A stretch of DNA of 6,509 nucleotides, taken from NCBI GenBank assembly GCA_964482025.1, contig CAYZVN010000121.1, forward strand, positions 1 through 6,509, written 5' to 3'. The position numbers and the translations under genes are program-made. The notes under the pieces are model-generated. The model was not told the origin of the DNA. It did not search any database and saw only the letters and a list, made by a program, of their open reading frames with translations. Shown here one piece after another: positions 1 through 6,285 of this stretch; position 1 is the stretch's first letter; the number at the start of each line of letters is the position of its first letter. The stretch comes from UBA5868 sp964482025. Lineage in GTDB: Bacteria > Pseudomonadota > Gammaproteobacteria > Pseudomonadales > Cellvibrionaceae.

Positions 1-1997
1 CGTTTTATCCACTCCAATAATACTTTTGGTAGTAACTCCGGTTTGGTTAAAAGTGCGTAGTGATAGGCGCCAAAGATTTTGGGGAGATAATCGGGGGCTA
101 GGCGGTCGATGGTGAGGCAAAACGGTTGGATGCCTTGCATTTTCGCTTCATTGATTGCTTGACGCGTGTCTTCCAGGCCGTATCGCCCTTCATAAATATC
201 CTGATCATTGGGCTTTCCATCCGAGAGTAAGAGCAACAACTTGTGGGTTTCCGACCGGCGCATTAGTTGGGCTGTGGCATGGCGGGTGGCGGTGCCGGTT
301 CGCGTGTAGCGGTCAGGCTCCAATGCGCTGATGCGCAACGCAATGTGATTGCTGAAGTGTTCATCAAACGATTTGATTTGCCAGGTTTTCACTGCGTGCT
401 TGCCGTCGCCGGAAAACGCCATAACGGCGTAGGGTTCGCCAAGATTTTCTAAGGCGACGCACACCAATAATAAAGCTTCCCGTTCAACATCTATAACGCG
501 GCGATTTGCGGAAATCCAGCCGTCCGTAGAGCCACTGATATCAATTAACAGAGTAATTGCGAGGCTGCGATCTTTATGGCGCCGGCTTTGATAGAGGGCG
601 TCATTAAAAGAATTGCCGGAGCGAAAATCGGCGCGGCTTTGAATAAACGCATCCAGGTCAATTTCATCTCCGTCAGTCTGTTTTCGCTGGGTAACGCGCT
701 GGGCGCGCAGCATGGCAAAGTGCCGGCTGATGGACTGCAAAATTGCGCGATGCTGTTCCATTGCGCGGTCCACCCAGGACTGTGAACCCGTGAGGGGTGG
801 GGTGACAAACAAGCGGGCGGAAGATTGGTAGCTTTGGCTGCGATAGTCCCACTCGGGGTACTCGAAATAGGATTGGGCAATCTGCGCGGCCTGGGAATTC
901 GTCGTGGCCTGCGCGTCAGGTGGATCATCGGACAGCAAAACTTCTTTAGCCTGCCCTGGGGTATTGACGAGCCGCGCCTCGGCCAGCTCCGAGACTAAAT
1001 CACCATATTCATCGGGGTGCGTGTTTTCATCGCGGTCGGCGGGGCGTTGCATTCCCATGGGGTCTTCCGCATGCGGGTGGGACTCGTCACCTTGCACCAT
1101 CCACGCGGGATTTTCGTTCGGCCGGTCCTCATCTTCTTTGGCTTGTCTGACTTCCGGCCGCCGCGGCAGGCGGCCGCTGCGTGCTTTTTTCCCATCATCG
1201 TCTGTGGGCAGGTGAGGCGCGAGTTCCGCTTTGTCTCCTGTCGCCGCAGACGGCGAACGGAATTCGCCGGTCCACCCGTCCTTCAGCAGCGGGTTCGTAC
1301 TCCAGCTGTGTGCTCTATAGGGCGAAAATTTTTGCAGTAGTTGATGAGCTTGGTGAAGAGATTCTGCTGGGCTTGGGGTGTATATTTTTGCTTCACCCTT
1401 TAATAGAGAAAGGTAGAACTGTTCCAGCGGTCGTCGCGTTGTCGAGAATTGTTGAAGAGGTGGACGCAGGTGCGTGGACAGTTGATAAAAACGCCGCAAG
1501 GACGGAGCGATTCCCGGTAGTTTTTTTTGTAGATCTTGATCGGCCGAAAAAGCCTCCAGCAATAAATAAATATCCGCCTCCAAGGGGTTGGTTGTTTGGT
1601 GGATAAAACTCGCGCTGTCACGCTCGATGCGCGCGGCCAGACGCAGTGCCAATAGGCGATAAATTTCCGCTGCGGGCAGTTCGCTTTTATTGGCGATCGT
1701 TCCCGGCAGCCATATTGATCGGCCGTCGGTTGCGGGAATGGCGATTCGAAGAAAGGGCGGTTGCGCGCGACCAAATACTTTCGCTAAAAACGTTGGGTAC
1801 GGTGGAATTTGCGCGATACGTAGAGGATAAGACTGACCGAATGCCGAATGAATTAAGAGATCGAGGCGCTGAGCGACGTCCGCTAGCTGCGGTAAGGGGG
1901 CGTCAGCAGCAGGAGGGCGATATTTTCGCCAGAGCTTTTGCGCAAAAATAGTGGCATGGCGAGCTGCGTCGGTTAATACATCTTCCGCTTCTGCCAT
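1..1997 (-). CDS. norD: NorD, nitric oxide reductase activation protein (C-terminus beyond window)
   Basis: NorD is the von Willebrand factor A (vWA) partner of the NorQ ATPase. The pair is thought to insert the non-heme iron FeB into NorB at the cytoplasmic face. The frame is open from the ATG at 1997 to the left edge (665 full codons, no stop), so the gene is partial, not frameshifted. The start follows an AGAGG Shine-Dalgarno with 7-nt spacing (2005-2009). The N-terminal part contains SIWLPGTI, typical of NorD. Roughly residues 215-400 are a hydrophilic, low-conservation linker rich in D, E, P and R. It is followed by a segment with PEWDYRSQSY and then the vWA domain. The metal-ion-dependent adhesion site is intact: DISGS at 486-490, Thr in YTRTG near 565, and LSDGKPND with Asp593. 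Known family members are about 610-640 residues, and the last residues seen (YHYALLTKPELLPKVLLEW) match the family's C-terminal end. Probably only a few codons are missing. Confidence 0.93.
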   Translation of the reverse strand, partial: MAEAEDVLTDAARHATIFAQKLWRKYRPPAADAPLPQLADVAQRLDLLIHSAFGQSYPLRIAQIPPYPTFLAKVFGRAQPPFLRIAIPATDGRSIWLPGTIANKSELPAAEIYRLLALRLAARIERDSASFIHQTTNPLEADIYLLLEAFSADQDLQKKLPGIAPSLRRFYQLSTHLRPPLQQFSTTRRPLEQFYLSLLKGEAKIYTPSPAESLHQAHQLLQKFSPYRAHSWSTNPLLKDGWTGEFRSPSAATGDKAELAPHLPTDDDGKKARSGRLPRRPEVRQAKEDEDRPNENPAWMVQGDESHPHAEDPMGMQRPADRDENTHPDEYGDLVSELAEARLVNTPGQAKEVLLSDDPPDAQATTNSQAAQIAQSYFEYPEWDYRSQSYQSSARLFVTPPLTGSQSWVDRAMEQHRAILQSISRHFAMLRAQRVTQRKQTDGDEIDLDAFIQSRADFRSGNSFNDALYQSRRHKDRSLAITLLIDISGSTDGWISANRRVIDVEREALLLVCVALENLGEPYAVMAFSGDGKHAVKTWQIKSFDEHFSNHIALRISALEPDRYTRTGTATRHATAQLMRRSETHKLLLLLSDGKPNDQDIYEGRYGLEDTRQAINEAKMQGIQPFCLTIDRLAPDYLPKIFGAYHYALLTKPELLPKVLLEWIK

Positions 1998-1998
1998 T

Positions 1999-2038
1999 TA
2001 CTTGCCTCTGCGCCTCTGTGCGGTTGCGGCTTTGCGCC
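1999..2038 (-). repeat. Degenerate 8-nt tandem repeat between norQ and norD
   Basis: Read on the minus strand from 2038 down, the spacer divides into successive octamers: GGCGCAAA, GCCGCAAC, CGCACAGA, GGCGCAGA, and a decayed GGCAAGTA. The last two units supply the AGAGG Shine-Dalgarno of norD. The pattern is seen directly. Whether it is a mobile or slippage-derived repeat, or simply a purine-rich translation initiation region, is not known. An ATG at 2040 is in a different frame from norD. Confidence 0.5.
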
Positions 2039-2049
2039 ATAGGTGGTGA

Positions 2050-2862
2050 TTACACAAAGGTCGCGTCGACTAGGTCATTCATCGCCCCAACCAGCGACTC
2101 TTCATCGGACAGCGGCGCGACTATGGCCACCCGGCAGGCGGTGCGCACATCGATACCGCTGCGATGCAGTGAAGCGGCGGCCACCAATAAGCGAGTGCTG
2201 GGAACTTCCGCCAAGCCGCGGTCCCGCAGAGACCGCAACCGTTGCGCCAGAGTCACCAAGGCGTGGGCGGTGGCTGAGTCGACACCACCTTCGTGGGCAA
2301 CAATTCGAACTTCGTGATCGAGCGCCGGAAAATCCAGGTCAAGGGCAACAAATCTCTGTCGAGTGCTGGGCTTTAAATCCTTCAGCATGCGCTGGTAGCC
2401 GGGGTTATACGAAATCACCAGCTGAAACCCCGGCGCTGCCACTAAAGACTCGCCGGTTTTATCGATGGGGAGTACGCGCCGGTAATCGGTGAGCGAATGC
2501 AGCACTACCACCGTATCCTGCCGCGCCTCAACCACTTCGTCCAGGTAGCAGATTGCGCCCTCACGCACCGCGCGGGTAAGTGGGCCGTCCTGCCACACCG
2601 TTTCGTCGTGGCGAATTAAAAAACGGCCAATTAAATCGCTGGCTGCCAGATCATCATGGCAAGCGACCGTAATGAGCGGGCGCTTTAAGCGCCACGCCAT
2701 GTGCTCCACAAATCGCGTTTTGCCGCATCCCGTAGGCCCCTTCAACATCACGGCTAGCTGTTGCTGGTGGCATTGCTCAAATATTTGAACCTCCGCCGCC
2801 GTGGGGAGGTAAAAAGGCTCGGACGGCTGGAGGGGAAGGGCTTGTAGGGTGGATTTGAGCAT
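2050..2862 (-). CDS. norQ: NorQ, MoxR-family AAA+ ATPase for NOR activation
   Basis: This 270-residue protein is the cytoplasmic AAA+ ATPase that works with NorD to mature the cNOR active site (NirQ/NorQ/CbbQ branch of the MoxR family). Walker A is GPTGCGKT at residues 42-49. Walker B is ICYLDE at 104-109, and the sensor-1 region is VISYNPGYQ. The N-terminal FYLPTAAEVQIFEQ and the segment DDLAASDLIGRFL are typical of NorQ/NirQ. The length is normal for the family. The start ATG overlaps the norB stop by one base (TGATG), which implies translational coupling; upstream there is only a weak purine stretch as ribosome binding site. norD follows 52 nt downstream, giving the usual norCBQD order. 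CbbQ, the Rubisco-activating relative, is excluded by the norB and norD neighbours. Confidence 0.96.
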   Translation of the reverse strand: MLKSTLQALPLQPSEPFYLPTAAEVQIFEQCHQQQLAVMLKGPTGCGKTRFVEHMAWRLKRPLITVACHDDLAASDLIGRFLIRHDETVWQDGPLTRAVREGAICYLDEVVEARQDTVVVLHSLTDYRRVLPIDKTGESLVAAPGFQLVISYNPGYQRMLKDLKPSTRQRFVALDLDFPALDHEVRIVAHEGGVDSATAHALVTLAQRLRSLRDRGLAEVPSTRLLVAAASLHRSGIDVRTACRVAIVAPLSDEESLVGAMNDLVDATFV

Positions 2863-4229
2863 CAGGCTTTAACCGCTTCTGTTGCAGTGGCGCCGCCGCT
2901 CTCGTCCGTCGCCGTAAAACTCGGTGCAAAGCGGAAAAAGTCGTAGATAAACAAGCCGACGCCAATTGTGAACATGGAAGCTGTAGCGATGAGCATCAGG
3001 AAGTGAACCTGAATTTTTAGCTGCGCGTCGAGATAGCCCATGCCCATAATACGCTCCAAATACACTTGGCCTATACCCGCGGTGGCGAATGACAATGTCA
3101 TGCCGAACATGCCCGCGAGTTGTAGCCAGAATGCCCAATAACCAATGCTACTGCCTTCTTCCGGCCGGCCTTTGCAGATGTTGGGCAGAGCGTAGGTGAT
3201 CATCGCCAACACGATCATCGCGTAAGCGCCATAAAATGCCGCGTGGCCGTGCATTGCGGTAATCAAGGTGCCGTGCGTCCATTTGTTAACACTGGGCCAG
3301 GTGTGAGCGAGGCCTAGTAGACCGGCGCCGAAGAGCGTAAACACAGCGCTGCCAACCGTCCAATGCAGCGCGAGTTTATTGGGATGAGAAAGCCCAGAGC
3401 GACGAATTGCGCCGTAGGCATACATCGCCATACCGACGATCGCCAGCGGCTCGAGTGCGCTGAAGAATCCCCCGAGGGGCAGCCAATAGGTGGGCACACC
3501 CACCCAATAATAATGGTGCGCGGTGCCCAGAATGCCGGCGATAAACACCAGCCCCACGATGACGTAGAGCCACTTTTCCAAAACTTCCCGATCTGCTCCC
3601 GATAGGCGAATCAGGAGGTAGGCGAGAAATGCGCCCATAATCATCATCCACACGCCCTCTACCCAGAGGTGAATGGTCCACCAGCGATAAAAGATCGATA
3701 CGGTGTAATTTTCGTAGTGCAATAATGCCGGGAAAAATAAGACAGCCGAGCTAACCAGGCCAAGTACCAAAACCCCTTCGGTGGTAGTGAAGCGGCCGGA
3801 TTTTTTGATGGTCATGCCGATGTTGTACAAAAAGATCAACATGCAGACAACGATGACCAACTTGTGGGGCAAAGGTTGTTCCAATAGTTTGTTGCCAGTG
3901 CCAAAGCGGAAGAGGTAACCGATGACGGCCGAGACGCCCATAATCACCCACAACACCAACTGGATGACCGCGAGCTTAACGCTGTAAAGCTCGGTGCGAG
4001 ACTCATCTGGAACCATCCAGTAGGTTGCGCCCATAAAACCGGTCAGCACCCATACGATCAGCAGGTTGGTGTGGATAACCTTGGTGACATCAAAGGGCAA
4101 AATGTACAGTAACGGATCCGGCCCCAAATACTTTGATGCAGAGAGCAAGCCGAAGACCAACTGCAAACCAAATAACACCATTGCCACGGCAAAATACCAG
4201 TAGGCAATCGATTGCGATTTATAGCGCAT
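2862..4229 (-). CDS. norB: NorB, nitric oxide reductase cytochrome b subunit
   Basis: NorB is the catalytic subunit of cNOR, a heme-copper oxidase relative in the cytoplasmic membrane. It reduces two NO to N2O with electrons from NorC. The 455 residues form about 12 hydrophobic segments, the usual length for NorB without the N-terminal extension of quinol-dependent qNOR. By comparison with Pseudomonas NorB, the ligands are all present: His53 and His329 for low-spin heme b, His327 for heme b3 (MHGHA), and His187, His238 and His239 for FeB (IHLWVEG and TAHHYYW). The catalytic-site glutamates are Glu191 and Glu260. The start at 4229 has a CGGAG Shine-Dalgarno at 4237-4241. The stop overlaps the norQ start by one base. 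The C-terminal tail (about residues 440-455) is hydrophilic and probably variable. Confidence 0.97.
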   Translation of the reverse strand: MRYKSQSIAYWYFAVAMVLFGLQLVFGLLSASKYLGPDPLLYILPFDVTKVIHTNLLIVWVLTGFMGATYWMVPDESRTELYSVKLAVIQLVLWVIMGVSAVIGYLFRFGTGNKLLEQPLPHKLVIVVCMLIFLYNIGMTIKKSGRFTTTEGVLVLGLVSSAVLFFPALLHYENYTVSIFYRWWTIHLWVEGVWMMIMGAFLAYLLIRLSGADREVLEKWLYVIVGLVFIAGILGTAHHYYWVGVPTYWLPLGGFFSALEPLAIVGMAMYAYGAIRRSGLSHPNKLALHWTVGSAVFTLFGAGLLGLAHTWPSVNKWTHGTLITAMHGHAAFYGAYAMIVLAMITYALPNICKGRPEEGSSIGYWAFWLQLAGMFGMTLSFATAGIGQVYLERIMGMGYLDAQLKIQVHFLMLIATASMFTIGVGLFIYDFFRFAPSFTATDESGGATATEAVKA

Positions 4230-4254
4230 GTATTTTCTCCGTTTGGTTTTGCAA

Positions 4255-4276
4255 GGCCGATTTCGAGTGATCGGCC
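4255..4276 (-). other. Perfect 7-bp inverted repeat in the norC-norB spacer
   Basis: GGCCGAT (4255-4261) and ATCGGCC (4270-4276) are exact inverted copies separated by 8 nt, within the 55-nt gap between the norC stop and the norB start. On the transcribed minus strand no U-run follows, so it is not a standard terminator. It could be an intercistronic RNA hairpin that affects mRNA processing or subunit ratio. That role is inference. Confidence 0.45.
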
Positions 4277-4284
4277 ATTTTTGA

Positions 4285-5127
4285 TTATTTGAGTGTTGCC
4301 AGATAAGCGACTAAATGGTTCAACTCCTCTTCGCTCAGGCTCTCGTCGTATCCGGTTGGCATAAACGAGGTGCCGTTGGCGGAGTACATATTGCCTGGGG
4401 TTATATGTGCGCTCGGTTCGACGATTGCTTCACGAATATACCCTTCCACATCCGTTGCACTACCGGTGTAGTCATCCGACGCGATAAGTTGCGCTGCGCG
4501 GTTGGCTAAGCCCGCCAGTGTCGGACCGGCCATGTCGGCTCCCGGCGCGGTGGAGTGACAGGCGTTGCACGCGGGTATGGCAGAGCGAAAAACGTGTTCA
4601 CCTTGAGCGCGCGGGTCATCCGCCGAAGTGACCGGGCGTACGTCCTGCTGTTCGGTGTCAGGGGCGGCGGAAAAGGTATCGGCACCTGGTACATAGCTGC
4701 CGGTCACTAGAATGGGGCGCGGCGGCCAACCTTGGTTGTCAATTTTGCTGACCCAGTCAAGAAATGCGATCAGATCGGTAATTTCATCCTCACGTAAATT
4801 TTGCTGTGGCATCAGGCGACGATGTTTGTTTTCATCGTAAAACTGAGAGGGGTCGCGCATATAAGCCTGCAAATACGCTTCACCGCGCAACTGAGTGATT
4901 TTGGTGAGGTCGGGTGCATAATACGCGCCTTCTCCCAGTAAAGTGTGGCAATTAATACAGTTGTATTTATGCCAAACGTCCTTGCCATGGGTAACGGCAG
5001 GGGTAATATTTTCGGCGTTCGTTAGATCGCCAAATTGACGATGACTGTCTAGGGTGAGAACTAAAAATACCAGCGCCGAAATGGCGGTGGAACCTATGGC
5101 AAACATACGTGCTTGTCGATTATTCAT
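4285..5127 (-). CDS. norC: NorC with an extra C-terminal cytochrome c domain (diheme NorC)
   Basis: NorC is the membrane-anchored cytochrome c subunit that passes electrons to NorB. An uncleaved N-terminal anchor spans about residues 8-26. The first heme domain has Cys57-Cys60-His61 in CINCHTLLGEGAYYAPDL, a NorC signature, with Met106 (RRLMPQQN) as likely axial ligand. The NorC part ends near WPPRPILVTG (about 134-143). Canonical NorC is about 145-150 residues, but here the frame continues. A polar linker (about 144-172) leads into a second class I cytochrome c domain with Cys187-Cys190-His191 (CNACHS), a likely ligand Met256 in SFMPTGY, and a C-terminal helix to residue 280. The start at 5127 has only a weak GGCGG ahead of it and lies 12 nt after a small upstream ORF, suggesting coupled translation. 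The extra domain could be an intramolecular electron relay. norB follows 55 nt downstream. Confidence 0.94.
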   Translation of the reverse strand: MNNRQARMFAIGSTAISALVFLVLTLDSHRQFGDLTNAENITPAVTHGKDVWHKYNCINCHTLLGEGAYYAPDLTKITQLRGEAYLQAYMRDPSQFYDENKHRRLMPQQNLREDEITDLIAFLDWVSKIDNQGWPPRPILVTGSYVPGADTFSAAPDTEQQDVRPVTSADDPRAQGEHVFRSAIPACNACHSTAPGADMAGPTLAGLANRAAQLIASDDYTGSATDVEGYIREAIVEPSAHITPGNMYSANGTSFMPTGYDESLSEEELNHLVAYLATLK

Positions 5128-5139
5128 AGTTGCGGCCGC

Positions 5140-5265
5140 CTATACGCTAATGCCGTTCCAGTACATTATGGAAATAGAAAATGCATATAAAATGGCGCCT
5201 GCCATTGCGAGCAAGACAACCGAGCCAAGAACTTTGATGGGGCCGACAAATTTATCTTGTTGCAT
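5140..5265 (-). CDS. Small single-helix membrane protein ahead of norC (41 aa)
   Basis: The ORF starts at 5265 and stops with TAG at 5142-5140. It encodes 41 residues beginning MQQDKFVGPIKVLGSVVLL and ending MYWNGISV. Residues about 10-35 form one hydrophobic helix, with a short charged N-terminus (DK, then K11). A strong GAAGGAG Shine-Dalgarno lies at 5274-5280, 8 nt before the ATG and much better than that of norC. It is the first gene after the putative FNR/DNR promoter, and norC begins 12 nt after its stop. I do not recognise a family. It is too short for NorF (about two helices) or NorE (COX3-like). By analogy with small subunits such as CcoQ in cbb3 oxidases, it may stabilise or assemble the reductase, which is inference. 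It could also simply be a leader ORF for norC translation. Confidence 0.72.
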   Translation of the reverse strand: MQQDKFVGPIKVLGSVVLLAMAGAILYAFSISIMYWNGISV

Positions 5266-5328
5266 TGAGTTCGCTCCTTCTTATTTTGTTAACCTGTGAA
5301 AAATAGCACTCGTGTTCGCTAATGCAAC

Positions 5329-5334
5329 ACTTTA
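5329..5334 (-). promoter_or_regulatory. Candidate -10 element of the nor operon
   Basis: TAAAGT on the minus strand (5334 to 5329) fits a sigma-70 -10 hexamer at 4 of 6 positions. It would place the transcription start near 5322. The centre of the FNR/DNR-like box at 5355-5368 would then lie about 40 bases upstream, close to the -41.5 expected for class II FNR activation. This is a weak sequence match supported mainly by its spacing. Confidence 0.4.
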
Positions 5335-5354
5335 GAAGAAAGATTGGCATCTAT

Positions 5355-5368
5355 TTGATTTATATCTA
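5355..5368. promoter_or_regulatory. FNR/DNR-type binding site upstream of the nor operon
   Basis: TTGAT-TTAT-ATCTA matches the FNR/DNR/NNR consensus TTGAT-N4-ATCAA at 9 of 10 defined positions. It lies 90 nt upstream of the small first ORF of the nor operon. Crp/Fnr-family regulators are the usual activators of norCB promoters under low oxygen with NO. The regulator gene is not in this window, so FNR, DNR and NNR cannot be told apart. Confidence 0.62.
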
Positions 5369-5646
5369 ACGACTCGCCATCGTCTAAAGGCGTTGTCGTA
5401 TTACACGTCGAAAGTGCTTTCATGAGCGGAGAACTTGTGATAGCGAAAATAAGAAGTTTCCCTCACAAGTCTGTATTTATTCTCAGCGCCTTTCAGCGTG
5501 GCCGGGCGGCTAGATGTCGTGACGCTGTGTGTAAACGCCATGACGAGCTTGTCGAACGCTTATTATCTTATGGCGTCTATGGTGTCGCTCGCCTCGAAGA
5601 TTTGTCCCTGCCGCAAAGATATGTTCAGACTCCCAGTTGCGTTCGA
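5369..5646. other. Intergenic stretch with no supported gene
   Basis: This stretch of about 280 nt lies between the nor promoter and the inverted repeat that follows the Pmp3/YqaE gene. Overlapping open frames occur on both strands (for example 5422-5682 and 5498-5689 plus, 5510-5707 minus). They have no Shine-Dalgarno and no recognisable domain, and they run into or across the neighbouring inverted repeat and the Pmp3 gene. A short GAAAG-TG-CTTTC palindrome sits at 5410-5421. I see no tRNA, riboswitch or insertion-sequence ends. Confidence 0.5.
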
Positions 5647-5673
5647 GCCGGAGCATCGAGTCGATGCTCCGGC
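5647..5673 (-). terminator. 27-nt perfect inverted repeat downstream of the Pmp3/YqaE gene
   Basis: GCCGGAGCATCGA (5647-5659) and its exact reverse complement TCGATGCTCCGGC (5661-5673) flank a single central base. It begins 5 nt after the stop of the Pmp3-family gene, so it could act as that gene's terminator hairpin. However, no U-run follows on the minus strand. On the plus strand it is followed after 3 nt by a short ATTTT. It could instead be a protein binding palindrome or a repeated extragenic element. The symmetry is seen directly and the function is inferred. Confidence 0.5.
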
Positions 5674-5678
5674 GGATT

Positions 5679-5852
5679 TTAATGCTTAAGAATGACGTAT
5701 AGGGCATGGATGATGCCCGGCACGAAGCCCAGAAGTGTCAGCAATATATTTAACCAAAAGTGTCCCTTGAGGCCGACTTCGAGAAAGACTCCGAGGGGCG
5801 GCAAAATAATGGCGAAAATAATCTTGATGGGATCTGTGGCAGTTAGCGGCAT
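5679..5852 (-). CDS. YqaE/Pmp3 (UPF0057) family small membrane protein, 57 aa
   Basis: The 57-residue product has two hydrophobic helices (about 9-26 and 33-54). It shows the family hallmarks: DPIKIIFAIILPPLGVFLEV, then HFWLNILLTLLGFVPGIIHA, ending LYVILKH. This is the Pmp3/YqaE proteolipid family, found in bacteria, fungi and plants and linked to membrane potential and to salt, cold or envelope stress. The biochemical role is not settled. The start at 5852 has an excellent AAGGAG Shine-Dalgarno at 5859-5864, 6 nt before the ATG. Length is normal. It is transcribed in the same direction as the nor operon but about 410 nt upstream of it, with a large hairpin between them, so it is probably a separate unit. 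A perfect FNR/DNR palindrome lies about 200 nt upstream, but whether it controls this gene is unclear. Confidence 0.93.
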   Translation of the reverse strand: MPLTATDPIKIIFAIILPPLGVFLEVGLKGHFWLNILLTLLGFVPGIIHALYVILKH

Positions 5853-6054
5853 AGGTTTCTCCTTATCAATGTCTTATTGTGGCTGCACCCCATGGAGCGG
5901 GCTTTGTTATTGAGTTGCGCCTTGCAGATAATCAAGTGGTTCCGTCCACACAAAAGTATCAGTGCACGAAAGACTGGATCTGTTCGCCAGGACACAGCAG
6001 TGGGCGCTCACATTTGGCGCTTGTTGGAAAAACAATATGTTAAAAATTGTTAAT

Positions 6055-6068
6055 TTGATTTTGATCAA
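6055..6068. promoter_or_regulatory. Perfect FNR/DNR palindrome in the divergent intergenic region
   Basis: TTGAT-TTTG-ATCAA matches the FNR/DNR consensus at all ten defined positions. It sits between the minus-strand Pmp3/YqaE gene (start 5852) and the plus-strand lipoprotein (start 6286), so it may serve one or both. On the plus strand TATAAA (6097-6102) lies downstream. On the minus strand TATTGT (6037-6032) lies on the other side. Neither is at exactly the class II spacing, so direction is unresolved. A further AT-rich inverted repeat, AACAAT...ATTGTT (6031-6051), abuts it. Confidence 0.65.
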
Positions 6069-6231
6069 ATGGACGGAGTACCTACGTAAATACCCGTATA
6101 AAGCTGCGGTTTTAGTGAGAATGCTTCTCGATTGTGGTAAAAAATGACTATAAGTCGATTATGCTGCGAACCCGGTCACGGTGCCGAAGAGGGGATTTAC
6201 TTAGAATCGATGGCGGAATCTTCCAATTGCG

Positions 6232-6260
6232 GCCACCCTGCCTGTTATCCGGGTGGCAGG
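6232..6260 (+). other. Overlapping alternative inverted repeats in the lipoprotein leader
   Basis: GCCACCC (6232-6238) pairs perfectly with GGGTGGC (6251-6257). Overlapping with it, CCTGCC (6237-6242) pairs with GGCAGG (6255-6260). The two stems exclude each other and end 8 nt before the GAGGAG Shine-Dalgarno (6269-6274) of the lipoprotein gene. There is no T-run after them, so this is not a standard terminator. A role in the leader mRNA is possible but unproven. Confidence 0.35.
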
Positions 6261-6285
6261 CGTCACCTGAGGAGCTACAACGATA

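Noticed and set aside
1..1997. Possibility that norD is missing or frameshifted, because only short frames with both start and stop occur in this region
   Set aside because: Tracing the minus-strand frame from the ATG at 1997 gives an uninterrupted 665 codons to the edge, with an intact vWA metal site. The shorter closed frames at 267-452, 545-928, 576-785, 995-1198, 1181-1606 and 1400-1774 are in other frames or on the other strand.
2862..4229. Quinol-dependent qNOR (NorZ) instead of NorB
   Set aside because: The protein is 455 residues, without the long N-terminal extension of qNOR, and has a separate norC gene immediately upstream in the operon.
5422..5682. Plus-strand 86-residue frame, with the overlapping 63-residue frame at 5498-5689, as a gene
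   Set aside because: There is no Shine-Dalgarno and no recognisable domain, cysteine and arginine content is odd, and it ends inside the inverted repeat and the Pmp3-family gene.
5692..5913. Plus-strand 73-residue frame
   Set aside because: It is largely antisense to the clearly real Pmp3/YqaE-family gene, and its composition looks like a shadow.
5962..6147. Plus-strand 61-residue frame across the FNR/DNR palindrome
   Set aside because: The frame covers what looks like a promoter region, has no ribosome site and shows no family resemblance.
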